Source of the DNA: Hyphochytrium catenoides
Taxonomy: Eukaryota > Sar > Hyphochytriomycetes > Hyphochytriales > Hyphochytriaceae
DNA: 54,141 nucleotides
Assembly: GCA_900088475.1 (NCBI GenBank)
Contig: FLMG01000100.1
Location: forward strand, 1-54,141
Reading direction: 5' to 3'
The notes beneath the pieces were generated by a model. It worked only from the letters and a program-made list of their open reading frames with translations. It searched no databases and was not told the origin of the DNA. Both the position numbers and the translations under genes were made by a program. This document shows, piece by piece, positions 43,763 through 54,141 of the stretch (position 1 is its first letter; each line of letters opens with the position of its first letter).

Positions 43763-46700
43763 ATGCCCGCACCGACACCAGAAGAGAAGCTGTTCGTCAG
43801 CTTCCGCGCCGCCTGACCTCGCTCCGCTCTGCACGGAGATCTGCTGTCCTTCCAATCGCTGGCTCTGTCTGCTGCGCTGCTGCATGAAGATCATCAATGT
43901 CAAGGACAAAGAGCAGTGTACGACGACAGGGAGGTCTCAACGGTGCAGGAGGTGAGTTAAGCCGTCAGGGGTGAGCGTGGAGAGGAGCATGTAGCTGCTC
44001 ACTATGACTGCATGGTGGGCATAATTTGCTGAAAACTTTTCAGGAAGGCGTCGAGCTGTTCCGCAGCCCGCGGCACCAGAAGAAGATGGCAGCGTCTTCA
44101 GAGGCATACGATCAGTTCCCAGAAGATGCCTTCACGGCGCTGGAGGAGGCACGAGGGACAGCTGATGAGGAGCTAAGCAGAACGGAGTTCTACAGTGCAG
44201 GCGGCAACTTTCTTCTCAGTCATCCGGAGCATTGGTGGTGCCGGTACCCCCAGCTAATGACGGAAATGACGCGGGTTTTGGAGTTTGTGAACCAGCAGCC
44301 GAGTATTGACAGTCTTTGGCGTCAGATGTCCTTGCAGCTTCTCGCCTGTACAGCTTGCATTGACCAGCTGCATCAGGGGATAGACACGCTGAAGGCGATG
44401 TTTGAAGAGACCTACACACCAGAGTCCTGCTCCGTCTTCTTTAGTCATTTGACAGAGCTTGAACATGCCCGGCTGGGTTCTGCACTGTACAAGATAGTTG
44501 AGCCATCGAGCAAGGAGAGTCTTCGCTTCCAGGAGTCTGCTCCAGCCTTAATGTCAGTACTGGAGCAGTCGGAGATCCCAGACGTCATTGGGGCTCGATT
44601 GCATATTGTCTATGAGTTACTTCGCTACCCGTTGGCTATGGAGAACATGTTCATTAGGGAGCTCTTCTGCGCTCTTCTGCTAGACCTTCAGGAAAAAGAC
44701 AGAGAGGATAGCAGCGGCAACAGTGCCTTTGAGATAGAATTCGGGGGAGGAGGGCCTCGCATTTGGCCAGGCGTCTATCTTCTTCTCATGAACCCGCATC
44801 CAGGCATCCGCTTCTGGTCCCAGTTGAATATGAAGCGACTAGGCCCATTAAGAAAGATAGACTTGGAAGGTGAAGACAATGTGCTTCTGCGCATTGTGGA
44901 GCAATGGATGAAACTCTTGGAGTTTGACCTCTTCGAGACCCGAGCGTCCCAAGGACCTGAAGCTCTCTCGCGAGGTCTTACCGTGGCCATCCCTACCCGA
45001 AGAGAGTTCTGGTCTTCTCTAAACTTTCTGATGATGCAGGCAGACGCACACGCTCTCTTGGTTCTCCTCGAGAAGTTTCCAGACCTCGTGGATATTATCT
45101 TCAACCATGTGATCAGCACGGGAATACCTTTAGCACTTCCCTCAGAGCCTAAGAGCGCTGCACCCGAGGAGAATGACTGCTCATCTGAAGGGGTGAAGCT
45201 CATTCTTCAGATCTGCCGCTGCTGCTGTATCACATTGGACACTCTGGACTATCGGGTGTGGACACAGACTTCTTTTTCTCCTCAGAGCATCGTCATGGGC
45301 ATCTTCAGGAGCTGCACTCTCACCAACCAGTTAGTTGCGAAGAGCTATTTAGAGGTCCTCTGCAGCCTCTACCGCAGCTTGGACATGTATCAAGCAGAAG
45401 AGGGCGAAGGAGAAGAGACCTTGGACGGGCTAGGCCCCAAGATCGTGAGCTTTCTCTGTGATCTCTGCACCAGGATTCCACCACCAGGCAGTCTTGTGCG
45501 CTCTGCCGCCACCCAGGTGCTAGTCAAGATTTTGACCAGTATGACAACCTCACCGGACGTGGGAAACTATCTCAGGCGGTTGCCGTTGGCCAATGTTGCC
45601 ATATGGGGCAAGTTTATCGCTTCCGTAGCATGTTCAAGGTAAGATTCTCGAATAGGCAGGGAAGAGATAGGAAAGCGGGCCGCCAGAGAAAATTGGCTGA
45701 AAGCGGGAGAATTAGAAGAGAGTGGGCTAAATAGAGGAGAGTGGGGGAGCAAACGGAGGGCAGCGTACCAAAGAAGAGACTCAGGGGGAGCTCTGAAATT
45801 GGAACTCACCCACCATATTAGAGAGATGGCGATGCCCTGGCCCTAACTTATAATCATACAACCATGTAGGCAGTTCCATCCATCAATTACTCAAGACACA
45901 GTGAAGCTAGTGTGCAACTTGATGGCTTTACACGCCAAGAACTTTCCGAGCTATCTCTCCTTACAAGCCAAAGCCATGGAAGAGGGCCAAAGCGTGCCTT
46001 CCACCGCATCTGATACGACCAACTGGCTTCTTCTCCCACTATATGAAGAGGTCTGTGAGGGCACAGATGTCGCCAACATCCCTGTCAAGTTACACGTTGC
46101 CCTCTTCGATGCCCTCAGCACTCTCTCTCAAGCCATCCATTCAGAAGAGCTATTTATTTGCGTTAACGCCTGTGGAGAGGCACCTGAAAACTCTCTTACA
46201 TCGTTTCATGCAGAGGCACTATCTGCAGTCCATCGATACCGAGGCTTAGTAGTGTCCTACCTTGCTCGAGTGAAAGATGGTATCGAACAATCACGATTGA
46301 AGACTCCTCTGTCCCTTCCTGCAGTCGTTCCTTCTCTTTTCCTCGTTCTATGTCTGCCTCTTGACAATCGTATCATGGCTCTGCTTCGGAACCTCTTGGT
46401 AAACATGGAGCTCAAGGGAACAGCTGTAGGAAGGAGCAGCTGGATGGAAGCTCTGCTTCTTCTTCTTCTCTCCGGCCCTCCGGGCAGCTGGCTGAGAGTT
46501 ATTACAAAGCTCTTAGAGTTTTTAGCCACAAACCCGCGATTAGAGGTGCTAGGGAGCCATGTAAGTACCCTTTCCTTGTTTCTTGAGCATCTGTTCTCTA
46601 CGTCGTACTTTCTGAGGGACGTACTACCCGCTGGCCATATGAAGGAGGAGCGGAAGGACAGTGGAGAAGGACAACAGAGTTCTGCCGACAAGTCAACCAA

Positions 46701-49700
46701 GCCGCTATTGGAACTCATTCAACAGTATCGTGCAGCAATCCGTTCTGCAATCTCTCCGCCCGGGCTTTCCACGTCCAACTTTGTTGAGAAGCAGGAAGAA
46801 GACGCAACATGTCCGGGAACTGGGGAGGAGCTTCTTTGTGCTTATGCGGAGCTCGTTGCTCGCGTTCTCCGCTTACCAGCAGATGGTAGGGTCCCCACGG
46901 CTGGTCTTTCATCCGTGCCTGTCGTCAGGGTGCTTGACAGTCTTCTGGCACTCCTGCGCGGGTCGCAAAGACCCAAATCGCAACCAGGCAAGACGTTCTG
47001 CTCCCTGTTTCATGACGAACCGACGCTATCGGCTTGGCTAGAAGTCATGATGCGCTGGAGTTATTGCCCGGCGCCCGAGATTCGGAGACGCTCTTTGGAC
47101 TTGGTTGTCCTTATTCTTGAGGTTAATAGAAGGAGAGAGAAGAGAGAAGGACGCACTACGAGACCTGGGGTGCGGACAACCTTCCCCTTATCTGTAAAGC
47201 ACCACCTGAAAGAGCTGATCGAGAGCCAGGAACTGGGAGCGGAATGGAAGATAAAGATTGGTCAATTGGTCCCTGAAGTGGCACCAGGAAATTTAGGAGC
47301 CGCGTGGCATGAGGGTCTGGCCGGACAAGGGGATGAGGACGTGATGCCGGTAGATATGCATGAGAAAGAAGACGAAGAGGACGAGGAACTTGACGTAGGA
47401 GAAGCCTCTGTTTCCTCCCCCGTGACGCCAGACGGGCACATCGTGGACTTGACACTGGAGGAGGACGGAAATTCGGCATCGCCAAAGGGGCTGCCTTCCC
47501 CTTCTGGAGCTCTTGGGGCTTCCAGACAGTCAGCGGTTATATCAGAAGTGGCCAGACGAGAGAGCCACCTAGCTGAGTCTGCTCCGGGACTTAACGTTGT
47601 TGGCATTGGTAGTGATGGGCCAGTTGACCCGATAGAAAAGATATGGAAAGAGCTGCAGGAGGACCAGCAAATCGCTGAATATAAAGCCAAGCACCGGATA
47701 GTGCTAGGATTGGAAAGGAAGGCTCAGCCCGCGGTGAGCTCCCCTTGCTTCCACTGTCTGACCCCTATTGCACTAGACTTTCGCTAGTATCCTCAGTAGC
47801 TGACGCTGGGTCTAAAATCTTCCCTTAACCTCAAGCTGCTGCCACCTGAACTTATTCTGTACAGTATAGCGTTGAGTCGCTTCTACTCGGCTATTCTCTT
47901 TGGCATCTCGAAGCCCATCTATGTCTCTTAGCTCCACTTTAATCGCCAGCTACTAACCGTTGTGCCTATCTCCTCAGAGACTGTCTCTGCCGTACCAAAA
48001 GGAGATTGCGGCTTCACTGGGCGGGCGGCCAGCTCCACAAGCGACGTCTGTGCAGACCAACAAGCCAGCAAGAGCTGGACCGGAGATTAGAAGCAGTAAA
48101 TACCGGCCCTTTGTCATTCCCCCTCCTACTACTTCGTCCTCGTCATCCGCCCCCGAGATCTCTGTTCGGGACTTTCACCGACAGATCATGGATTGGAAGG
48201 TCACAGATATTCAGCGTCCATTGCGTGACCTTCCGGAGCTCCATTCTGAGTTCAGGACGGCCGAAAGCTATGTCCAGGCTTGGCAGCCACTGCTCTTTGA
48301 AGAGGCTCGAGCGGTGTTGCTTAAAGGCTGGGAGGAGTGTGAGAGAGGAAGAACGCGGCCAGTCAGGGCGAAGCTGACCGACCTGTTGGGTGTAGAAGAG
48401 TTTGTCCTCTTGGACTTCTTTCTCTGTGAGTGACTACCATGCTCAGGCGGACTAGGTCCTACTGTTAACCTATTCTCTCCATTCCTTCGGCTCCCAGCTC
48501 ATCTTAGTTCTCCTAACTGGCAGCAGCAGCTGTCTCGTTTGTCGCTCATTCTGTCGTAACGACCCCGGCGGTGCTTTCTACCTCCCTTCCTCTCCGCCGT
48601 CACCCTGGCAGGACCGCGTCTCATGATCTTCAACTCGTAAAGCTCTTCTGGTGTCCTCTCCGCTCTCCCTTCCTTTTCGTTATCGCACTCTTTCGAAGAA
48701 AATTTATTGTTTATCAAGTATACTAACCTGCGTGTGACGTTGTGTCTCTAGTAAACGACGGTATGGTATCGGAGAGGGGTACCAAGGGCAGGAAAGACGG
48801 CGGATCGGCTATGCCGCTCTTCGGACACGATGTGATCCTCCTTCTCCCATTAGCGGCGGGACAACCGCCAAAGAAGCTGTCTCTGCCAGAGGTAACCCCC
48901 CAAAACAAGTCTAGTGGGCGCTTACCAGCCCCATGTCAAGCCTTCAATCTCTCCCTTTCACCTCTACCCTGCTTCTATTCGTGCTTATACTAAGTGCCGC
49001 CCTCTCTTTGTTGCCCTCTTCTCACAGCTTACGAGGTCCTCACACTTTCTGGGCATCGTTGATCGTGATGACAGCTTAGCGGTTGACATAGAGATTGCTA
49101 ATAGGAAAAAAAATAGAGATAACAAAGCCAACGGAGGAAAAGGAGAGAAAACTAAGCCGAGAGCGAGACATGACGATGGATCGGTTAGAATTCGAATCCT
49201 TCAGAGCGCTGTTGAGAGCCAAGACATTGACTTGGCCGCTAGGCAGCGACCAGGTAGCGGGGAGTGGCTGCTGGTTCGATTGGAGAGTATCGCCACAATA
49301 GGAAGAGAGTTTGTGGCTCTTCACTCTCTAGGAAAAGTCCCTGATCAGGTGCGCACCACAATTGTTCGCCCTCGCTCCGTAGTGTTACACTACCAGCTCG
49401 GGCTGCATACTGAGAACACCAAGATTCTTCTGAAGAAGTTGAGAAGTTTGACTACCGAAGGAGGGAGTGCTGCCAAGGTTAGGACGTCTATCTATTATTT
49501 TCCGTCTTGCTCTTCTTTTCGTTTAGGTGTTGTCGCAGAACATTGTGAACGTTATTAAGTCCTGCACCTTGGCTGCTCTCCTCCCTGCCAATCATACTGA
49601 ATATTGCGCAGGAGAAGAGCAAGCAGAGGAGTGATGAGAGAGAGAAACTCCGTGAGAAGACCAAGAATCGAGAGACGAAGAACGGCTCTTCAAGTTCTGA

Positions 49701-52700
49701 GGAACAGATCCTGCAAATTTTGGCTGATCTGAGAGAGATTCCTATGACTATCTCCATCCTCAAGGTACAGCTTGCTTCCCTTATCCTAGCTTGTCCTCAA
49801 GTTCTTCTCCGCTCATTCTGACTATACGTCGTTCCTGGGCTATTGCGTTCGGGCTTCCTGGGCTGTCGGGTGCATCTTATAGGAGACAGGAGCCGGCATC
49901 GCTATGACCAATCTGAAGAAGAGTAGCAAGCTCAAGGAAGTGCAGCGCTGCGCTGAGGAGTTAATTGCGAAATGGAAGCAAGTGCTCAACGAGGAGGAAG
50001 ATGGGGAAGGGAAGGACGGAGGAAAGAAGGAGTCACCAAAAGCGTCGTCTCTGGCGTCTCCCGCCGAGGTTCCTCAGAAGCTCTGGGATAAGCTCAAAGA
50101 TCACTTCAATGCCTCACAGATGAGGGCAGTTCATGCAGCCTGCAGCGGCCCCAAACAGAGGGCAAGTGGCTTCACGCTCCTACAGGGACCGCCAGGAACT
50201 GGTAGGAACATAATGACATTTGTAGAGAGAAGAGAAAGACACAGAGATTGGCTTGTATGTGACATCCTTCTCTGACTGACTGAGATCTGCAGGTAAGACA
50301 AAGACCATTCTAGGTATTCTCAGCGCTTTCCTGGGATCGGTAAAGTCGCCTGAGCAACCCACAGTTAGTCCAACGCCCGCGAAGAGGTAGGAGATGCTAT
50401 GCTACGCAGTTGCTCTCCGTTGCTCTCCGTGCTTTATAAACCTCCTAGTTATTCGTCTATTCCTGACATTTGCTTTGTTATGCTATTGGGTTTCCCTTCC
50501 TCTATACTTCATTCTTTCTATCGTTGCCTCTCCGGTCCGGCCTCGCTGAACCTATCCACGAACTCTCTATGACAGGATCGTACCTGGGGCGTCTCTTAAC
50601 GTGCCCACTTCCGGTTCTTCGGCCACCCATAGTGGCCGCAGCCTTTCAGCTTCCCCGTCATCCACAACATCGTCGTCCTTTAGCAGTAACCATCCGCGTA
50701 TTCTACTCTGCGCCCCGTCTAATGGCGCTGTAGATGAGTTGGTTCTCCGCATCTTACGAGATGGGCTCTACAATCGCACAGGAGCTAACTTCAAGCCCGT
50801 CCTTGTCCGTTTAGGGCACATTGGAGAAGATGCTCACGAGGTGGTACGAGGCTGTGCCTTGGAAGTCCTGGTAGAGAAGCAGTTGGGCAACCATCCGAGC
50901 CAGTCTCTCCTCTCAGCGGTAGAGAAAGAAGCTCAGGAGTTAAGGGAGAAACTGGACAGAATCGGTGCAGAAATCAGTAGAACTTCGGAATCTTTGTACA
51001 GCGGTAAAAGCTCAGCGCCCTCTCAAGAAGTTGAGGAAGGAGAAGAGGATGGAAGTGCAGATATGAAGGACAAGCTCAGTCTTCTTCACAGCCGTCAGGC
51101 GGCTCTCTCCACGGCCCTGTCACAATGCACTGCCAGGAAGAGAGACGCTATGAATCAACTCCGTGCTGCACGAGACCGTCTCCGACGGTCCACGCTCTCC
51201 TCCGCCTCTGTCATCTGTTCCACTCTCGCTACGTCTGGCGGAGACGTCCTCCACAACTATCCTCATCCTTTCCAGGCACTCATCATCGATGAGGCGGCGC
51301 AAGCGGTGGAGGTGTCTACCCTTATCCCTATGAGACTTAAAATCAAGCACGTTGTTCTGGTCGGAGATCCCCGACAGCTGCCTGCTACGGTTATTTCATC
51401 CATCAATAGCGAGAACAAATATGAGCGGTCTCTCTTTGAAAGATTAGAGAGCACTGGCCATCCTGTGACGATGCTGACAATGCAGTATCGCATGTGTCCT
51501 CGCATCAGAGAGTTCCCCTCCCAGCAGTTCTACGGGAACCTTCTCTGTGATGGGGAGAATGTCCAGAGCGCGGCGTACCAGAATCGACCATTCCATAAAA
51601 TCCTTCCTTTCTTTGATCAGTTCGTCTTTTTTAACGTAAAGGACGGCAGAGAGCTGAGGAGGATGGGAGGAGGTGGAGCTGAAGCAGGGCAGAGTACCAG
51701 TATCAGGAACGACGTAGAGGCAAACTTCGTTCTCTCTCTCTGCGACTTGCTCTTCTCGTCCTGTCCAGAAGTCCGCCGGCCCGGCCATGTGGGAGTCATT
51801 TCTCCTTATAAAGATCAAGTGTTAGCCCTCCGCCGCCGACTGAGAGAGACTCGCTTCCAGGGTCTGGAGGGGCAAAAACTCGTCGAAGTCAACACTGTGG
51901 ACGGATTCCAGGTAAGCAACGAGAACAAGACGTTAGCTGGATAAGACCTTCTTTATGCGCTTTAGCGCTCTTTGTCCTGTCAGTCTCTTGCAGGTGCTGC
52001 ATAGAAACGCGATGTGTCTTGATCCTTGCATTGGACGCTCTGTTCGCTCGATATGCATCGCTCTCTCTATCTTACTCTCTTTATCTTGCTGAGTAACTCT
52101 TTGCTGATCTAGGGCCGAGAGAAGGACATTATTATCTTTTCCTGCGTCCGCACTGAGACTCGCGGGTCTATCGGCTTCCTTGCTGATGTGCGGCGCTTAA
52201 ATGTGGCTATAACTCGTGCTCGGCACTCGCTTCTTTTGGTGGGCTCTGCCGCAGCCCTTTCTCAGCATCAGACCTGGAGCCTACTGCTCCGCCACGCCCT
52301 AGCAGCAGGAGAGGTCGTTGTCGTGACCGGAGACTCGGTACCTGGGGCTCAAAAGTTCTCGGGCAGCTATGAGGAGCTGACAGCAGGGGGAGGAAGGCAT
52401 AAAGAGAGAGATAAGAAGCGGGATGGGGGCGATCGAAGAGGGCCACATCTGTTTTCAGGGAGGACGGGTGAGGCACATAGTCAACCGCCCCATTTAAGGC
52501 ACCAACGGCCAGGAGAGAGACAGACTCCGGACCTCCAGGGACCTTTAGTAAACGGAAGAGGGAGGAGCCCTAGCCATTCCGGCAACAGGGAAGACGAGGA
52601 CAGAAGAAGATATAGGCCGGGAAGAGGAAGGAGCCGAAGTCCTACAAGGCCAGCGGGCTTTGAAGGGCAAGGTGGTAGAGGGAGAGAACAGGAGAGAGAA

Positions 52701-53417
52701 AGACCAGAGTCAGCAGGAGTTAGAGAGACAAGAAGTAGAAGAAGTCAGGAGAGAGGACGAGATCCTCAAGGAAGGTCGGCTGCACCAGGACACCGAGATT
52801 TGGGCAGGATGAAGAACTCGCTAGGCCCTGGAAAGCCCTATGATCCTCGGGATCCGCCTGCCAGGGAACAGGCCGAGAGATCGAGGCCGCGGCAGGTAGA
52901 GATCGGCCAGGTAGCAAGAGCAGATGGACGCCGGTGGTCCGGGGGTGAAAGAGGGAGAATGCTCTCAGGAAGAGGGACTGGACGGTCACCAAGCGCGCAG
53001 CTGACAAACACTGGAGAAGCAAGGCACCCAGGCCACCAAGGACGGGAGATTGCCACGTCTAGAGAACCGCCACGCGGTAGGGCCCTGGGTATGAGGTCAG
53101 CCCAGGCAGCTATACCTCGGCGGACTGCGGGCAGAGAAGGCACAGAAGACAAAAAAGATAGAGGCGGTCCTCTTGGCTCTTTGAGAAGACCGTTGTCAAG
53201 GGAGGAAAGAGACAAGGAACAGGAGCATCTCAGAAGAAAGAAGAGGAGAATGGAACTGGTCGGGGCCGGCGCTTCTCGTCAAGAAAAGGATGGAAGTGCA
53301 GGCGGCGACGTGCTGTCCTCAATCCTCTCAGGAATATCTGAGCTGCAGTCCTCTGAATCCAAGGCAAGGTCTGAGCTAGAGAGGAAAGGAGTATACCAGG
53401 GAGGGTCAGAGTGGTGA
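43763..53417 (+). CDS. SEN1: Sen1/senataxin-family RNA/DNA helicase with a TFIIS N-terminal-like domain
   Basis: Exons from 44044 on are secure by phase: 44044-45638, 45870-47733, 47978-48425, 48752-48891, 49028-49477, 49527-49544 (18 nt), 49612-49764, 49883-50201, 50293-50386, 50576-51911 and 52113-53417, about 2573 aa. The helical N-terminal half matches the Sen1 N-terminal region in length and leucine-rich style. A beta-barrel segment (REFVALHSLG) precedes a TFIIS N-terminal-like helical bundle (ILADLREIPMTISILKETG to AEELIAKWKQVL). SF1B helicase motifs follow: GPPGTGKT split by an intron, IIDEAAQA, GDPRQLPAT, QYRMCPR, NTVDGFQGREKD and NVAITRARHS. The tail of about 330 residues is Arg/Gly/Ser-rich. 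Family role: removing RNA from templates, resolving R-loops and terminating RNA polymerase II. The start is uncertain: ATG 43763 is followed in frame by a TGA at 43814, while the first ATG inside the secure exon is 44086. Confidence 0.88.
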
Positions 53418-53430
53418 GAGAGAGACAGAG

Positions 53431-53470
<40 letters not shown>
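53418..53470. repeat. (GA)n microsatellite
   Basis: GA run starting immediately after the SEN1-like stop codon, so it lies in the 3' UTR. Confidence 0.85.
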
Positions 53471-53473
<3 letters not shown>

Positions 53474-53852
53474 GAACTGTACATAGTGAGACAGAGATAG
53501 ATAGGTATCCAGATGGAGACCACAGGGTATCGGGCGAGATGACCCCATCTCATTTCTGCTTTCTCTCTCCTCCCACGACCAAACCAAAGATTCTTCTGTC
53601 TCCCCAACTCTTTTCTTTTTGTTTTTATGGAGATTAGCTGCTGTGAGAAGCACAGGAGGCCAATCGCTAGAGGTAACAGACAGAATAAATAGATAGATTG
53701 AAAGTGACACGTGGCTCTTTGAGGTTGAAAGCCAGAGGATTAGAAGATTAAGAGAGACAGAGGGAGAGAGAAAGTGTGACCTATGGAACTTTTAGACATT
53801 CTCTCCCAGCCCCTCGAGTATAGTAGGAGAGAGAGAAAGAAGAGAGACAGAG
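53471..53852. other. Short intergenic stretch
   Basis: Between two convergent genes. It holds purine-rich sequence and no ORF of interest. Both 3' UTRs probably lie here. Confidence 0.45.
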
Positions 53853-54013
53853 TCATGAAGAGGAAGGACTGAACGATAGATGTTTCCTGGTGTAGTCGAT
53901 AACCTCACTCTCTCTCACGAGATCATAGTCCTCAAGGATCCGCACCAAGCGATCCGCGGCCTCCAACCGCTCACGGAGGATTCGTGCTCGCCGCTTACTC
54001 ATCTCCTTGTCAC
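53853..54013 (-). CDS. Last exon of a gene continuing beyond the window (partial)
   Basis: On the minus strand an acceptor (CTTTCAG) at 54014 opens a frame of 53 codons to a TGA at 53853-53855. The product is highly charged and helical: GDKEMSKRRARILRERLEAA, then DRLVRILEDYDLVRESEVID and YTRKHLSFSPSSS. It reads like the C-terminal helix of a larger protein. The family is not recognised. Upstream exons lie outside the window, beyond a CT microsatellite intron. Confidence 0.55.
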
Positions 54014-54141
54014 CTGAAAGAGAGAGAGAGAGAGGAGAAAAATTAGCTCTCTTCTTGTTTGCCTTCTCTTGTCCCGCTGCTTCTTTTTACCTCTCTCTCT
54101 CTCTCGCGCGCGCGCTCTTTCTCTCTCTTTCTCTCTCTCTC
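54014..54141. repeat. GA and CT microsatellites at the window edge
   Basis: A GA run (54016-54035) and a CT run with a short CGCG interruption (54091-54141), probably in the intron preceding the partial exon. Confidence 0.75.

Noticed and set aside
43666-43887. 73-codon ORF upstream of SEN1 as the N-terminus
   Set aside because: Its frame does not join exon 44044 in phase and its Arg/Ser-rich content is unlike the helicase; an upstream ORF or chance frame is more likely.
1-54141. CRISPR array, bacterial operon, rRNA or tRNA genes
   Set aside because: No regularly spaced repeats with unique spacers, no Shine-Dalgarno-linked gene runs, and no tRNA-like T-loop and A/B-box pattern was seen by eye.

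Overview
The window is nuclear DNA of a eukaryote, most likely a protist or microalga. Genes are split by short introns (mostly about 60-250 nt) with GT-AG ends and frequent CTAAC branch-point-like motifs, some promoters carry TATATAA boxes, and spacers contain GA/CT microsatellites. There are no bacterial operons, and I saw no CRISPR array, tRNA or rRNA. I cannot name the lineage from sequence alone. Exon models were built by hand by requiring intron phases to match and the summed coding length to divide by three.

Layout. 1-3.6 kb: a possible 3' end of an upstream gene, then a gene-poor stretch with an inverted-repeat element (740-1594). 3.9-5.0 kb: an intronless gene for a secreted cysteine-containing protein of unknown function. 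6.7-9.85 kb (+): HEATR3/Syo1-like ribosomal-protein import adaptor, convergent with a 17-exon gene (15.06-10.06 kb, -) joining a PHD finger to a complete class II-type histone deacetylase. 15-19 kb: GA-rich spacer. 20.0-19.3 kb (-): isochorismatase-fold hydrolase. 20-22.6 kb: repeats. 29.3-22.6 kb (-): a large receptor-type class III nucleotidyl cyclase with a long cytosolic N-terminus, membrane segments, a sensor region, HAMP-like segment and catalytic domain. 32.5-31.1 kb (-): an unrecognised conserved-looking protein. 35.2-34.0 kb (-): TANGO2/NRDE protein. 36.2-38.0 kb (+): membrane-anchored GT8 glycosyltransferase, convergent with a membrane-anchored S28 serine carboxypeptidase (41.0-38.2 kb, -). 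41.9-43.4 kb (+): SAICAR synthetase. 43.8-53.4 kb (+): a giant Sen1/senataxin helicase carrying a TFIIS N-terminal-like domain. 53.85-54.0 kb (-): the last exon of a gene that continues outside the window.

The genes are mostly unrelated housekeeping and signalling functions, as expected for a nuclear chromosome. The strongest points of novelty are domain architectures: the PHD-HDAC fusion, the TFIIS-domain-containing Sen1 helicase, and a receptor cyclase whose catalytic Asn and Arg are replaced. The first two both act on transcribed chromatin, but nothing in the sequence shows that they work together.
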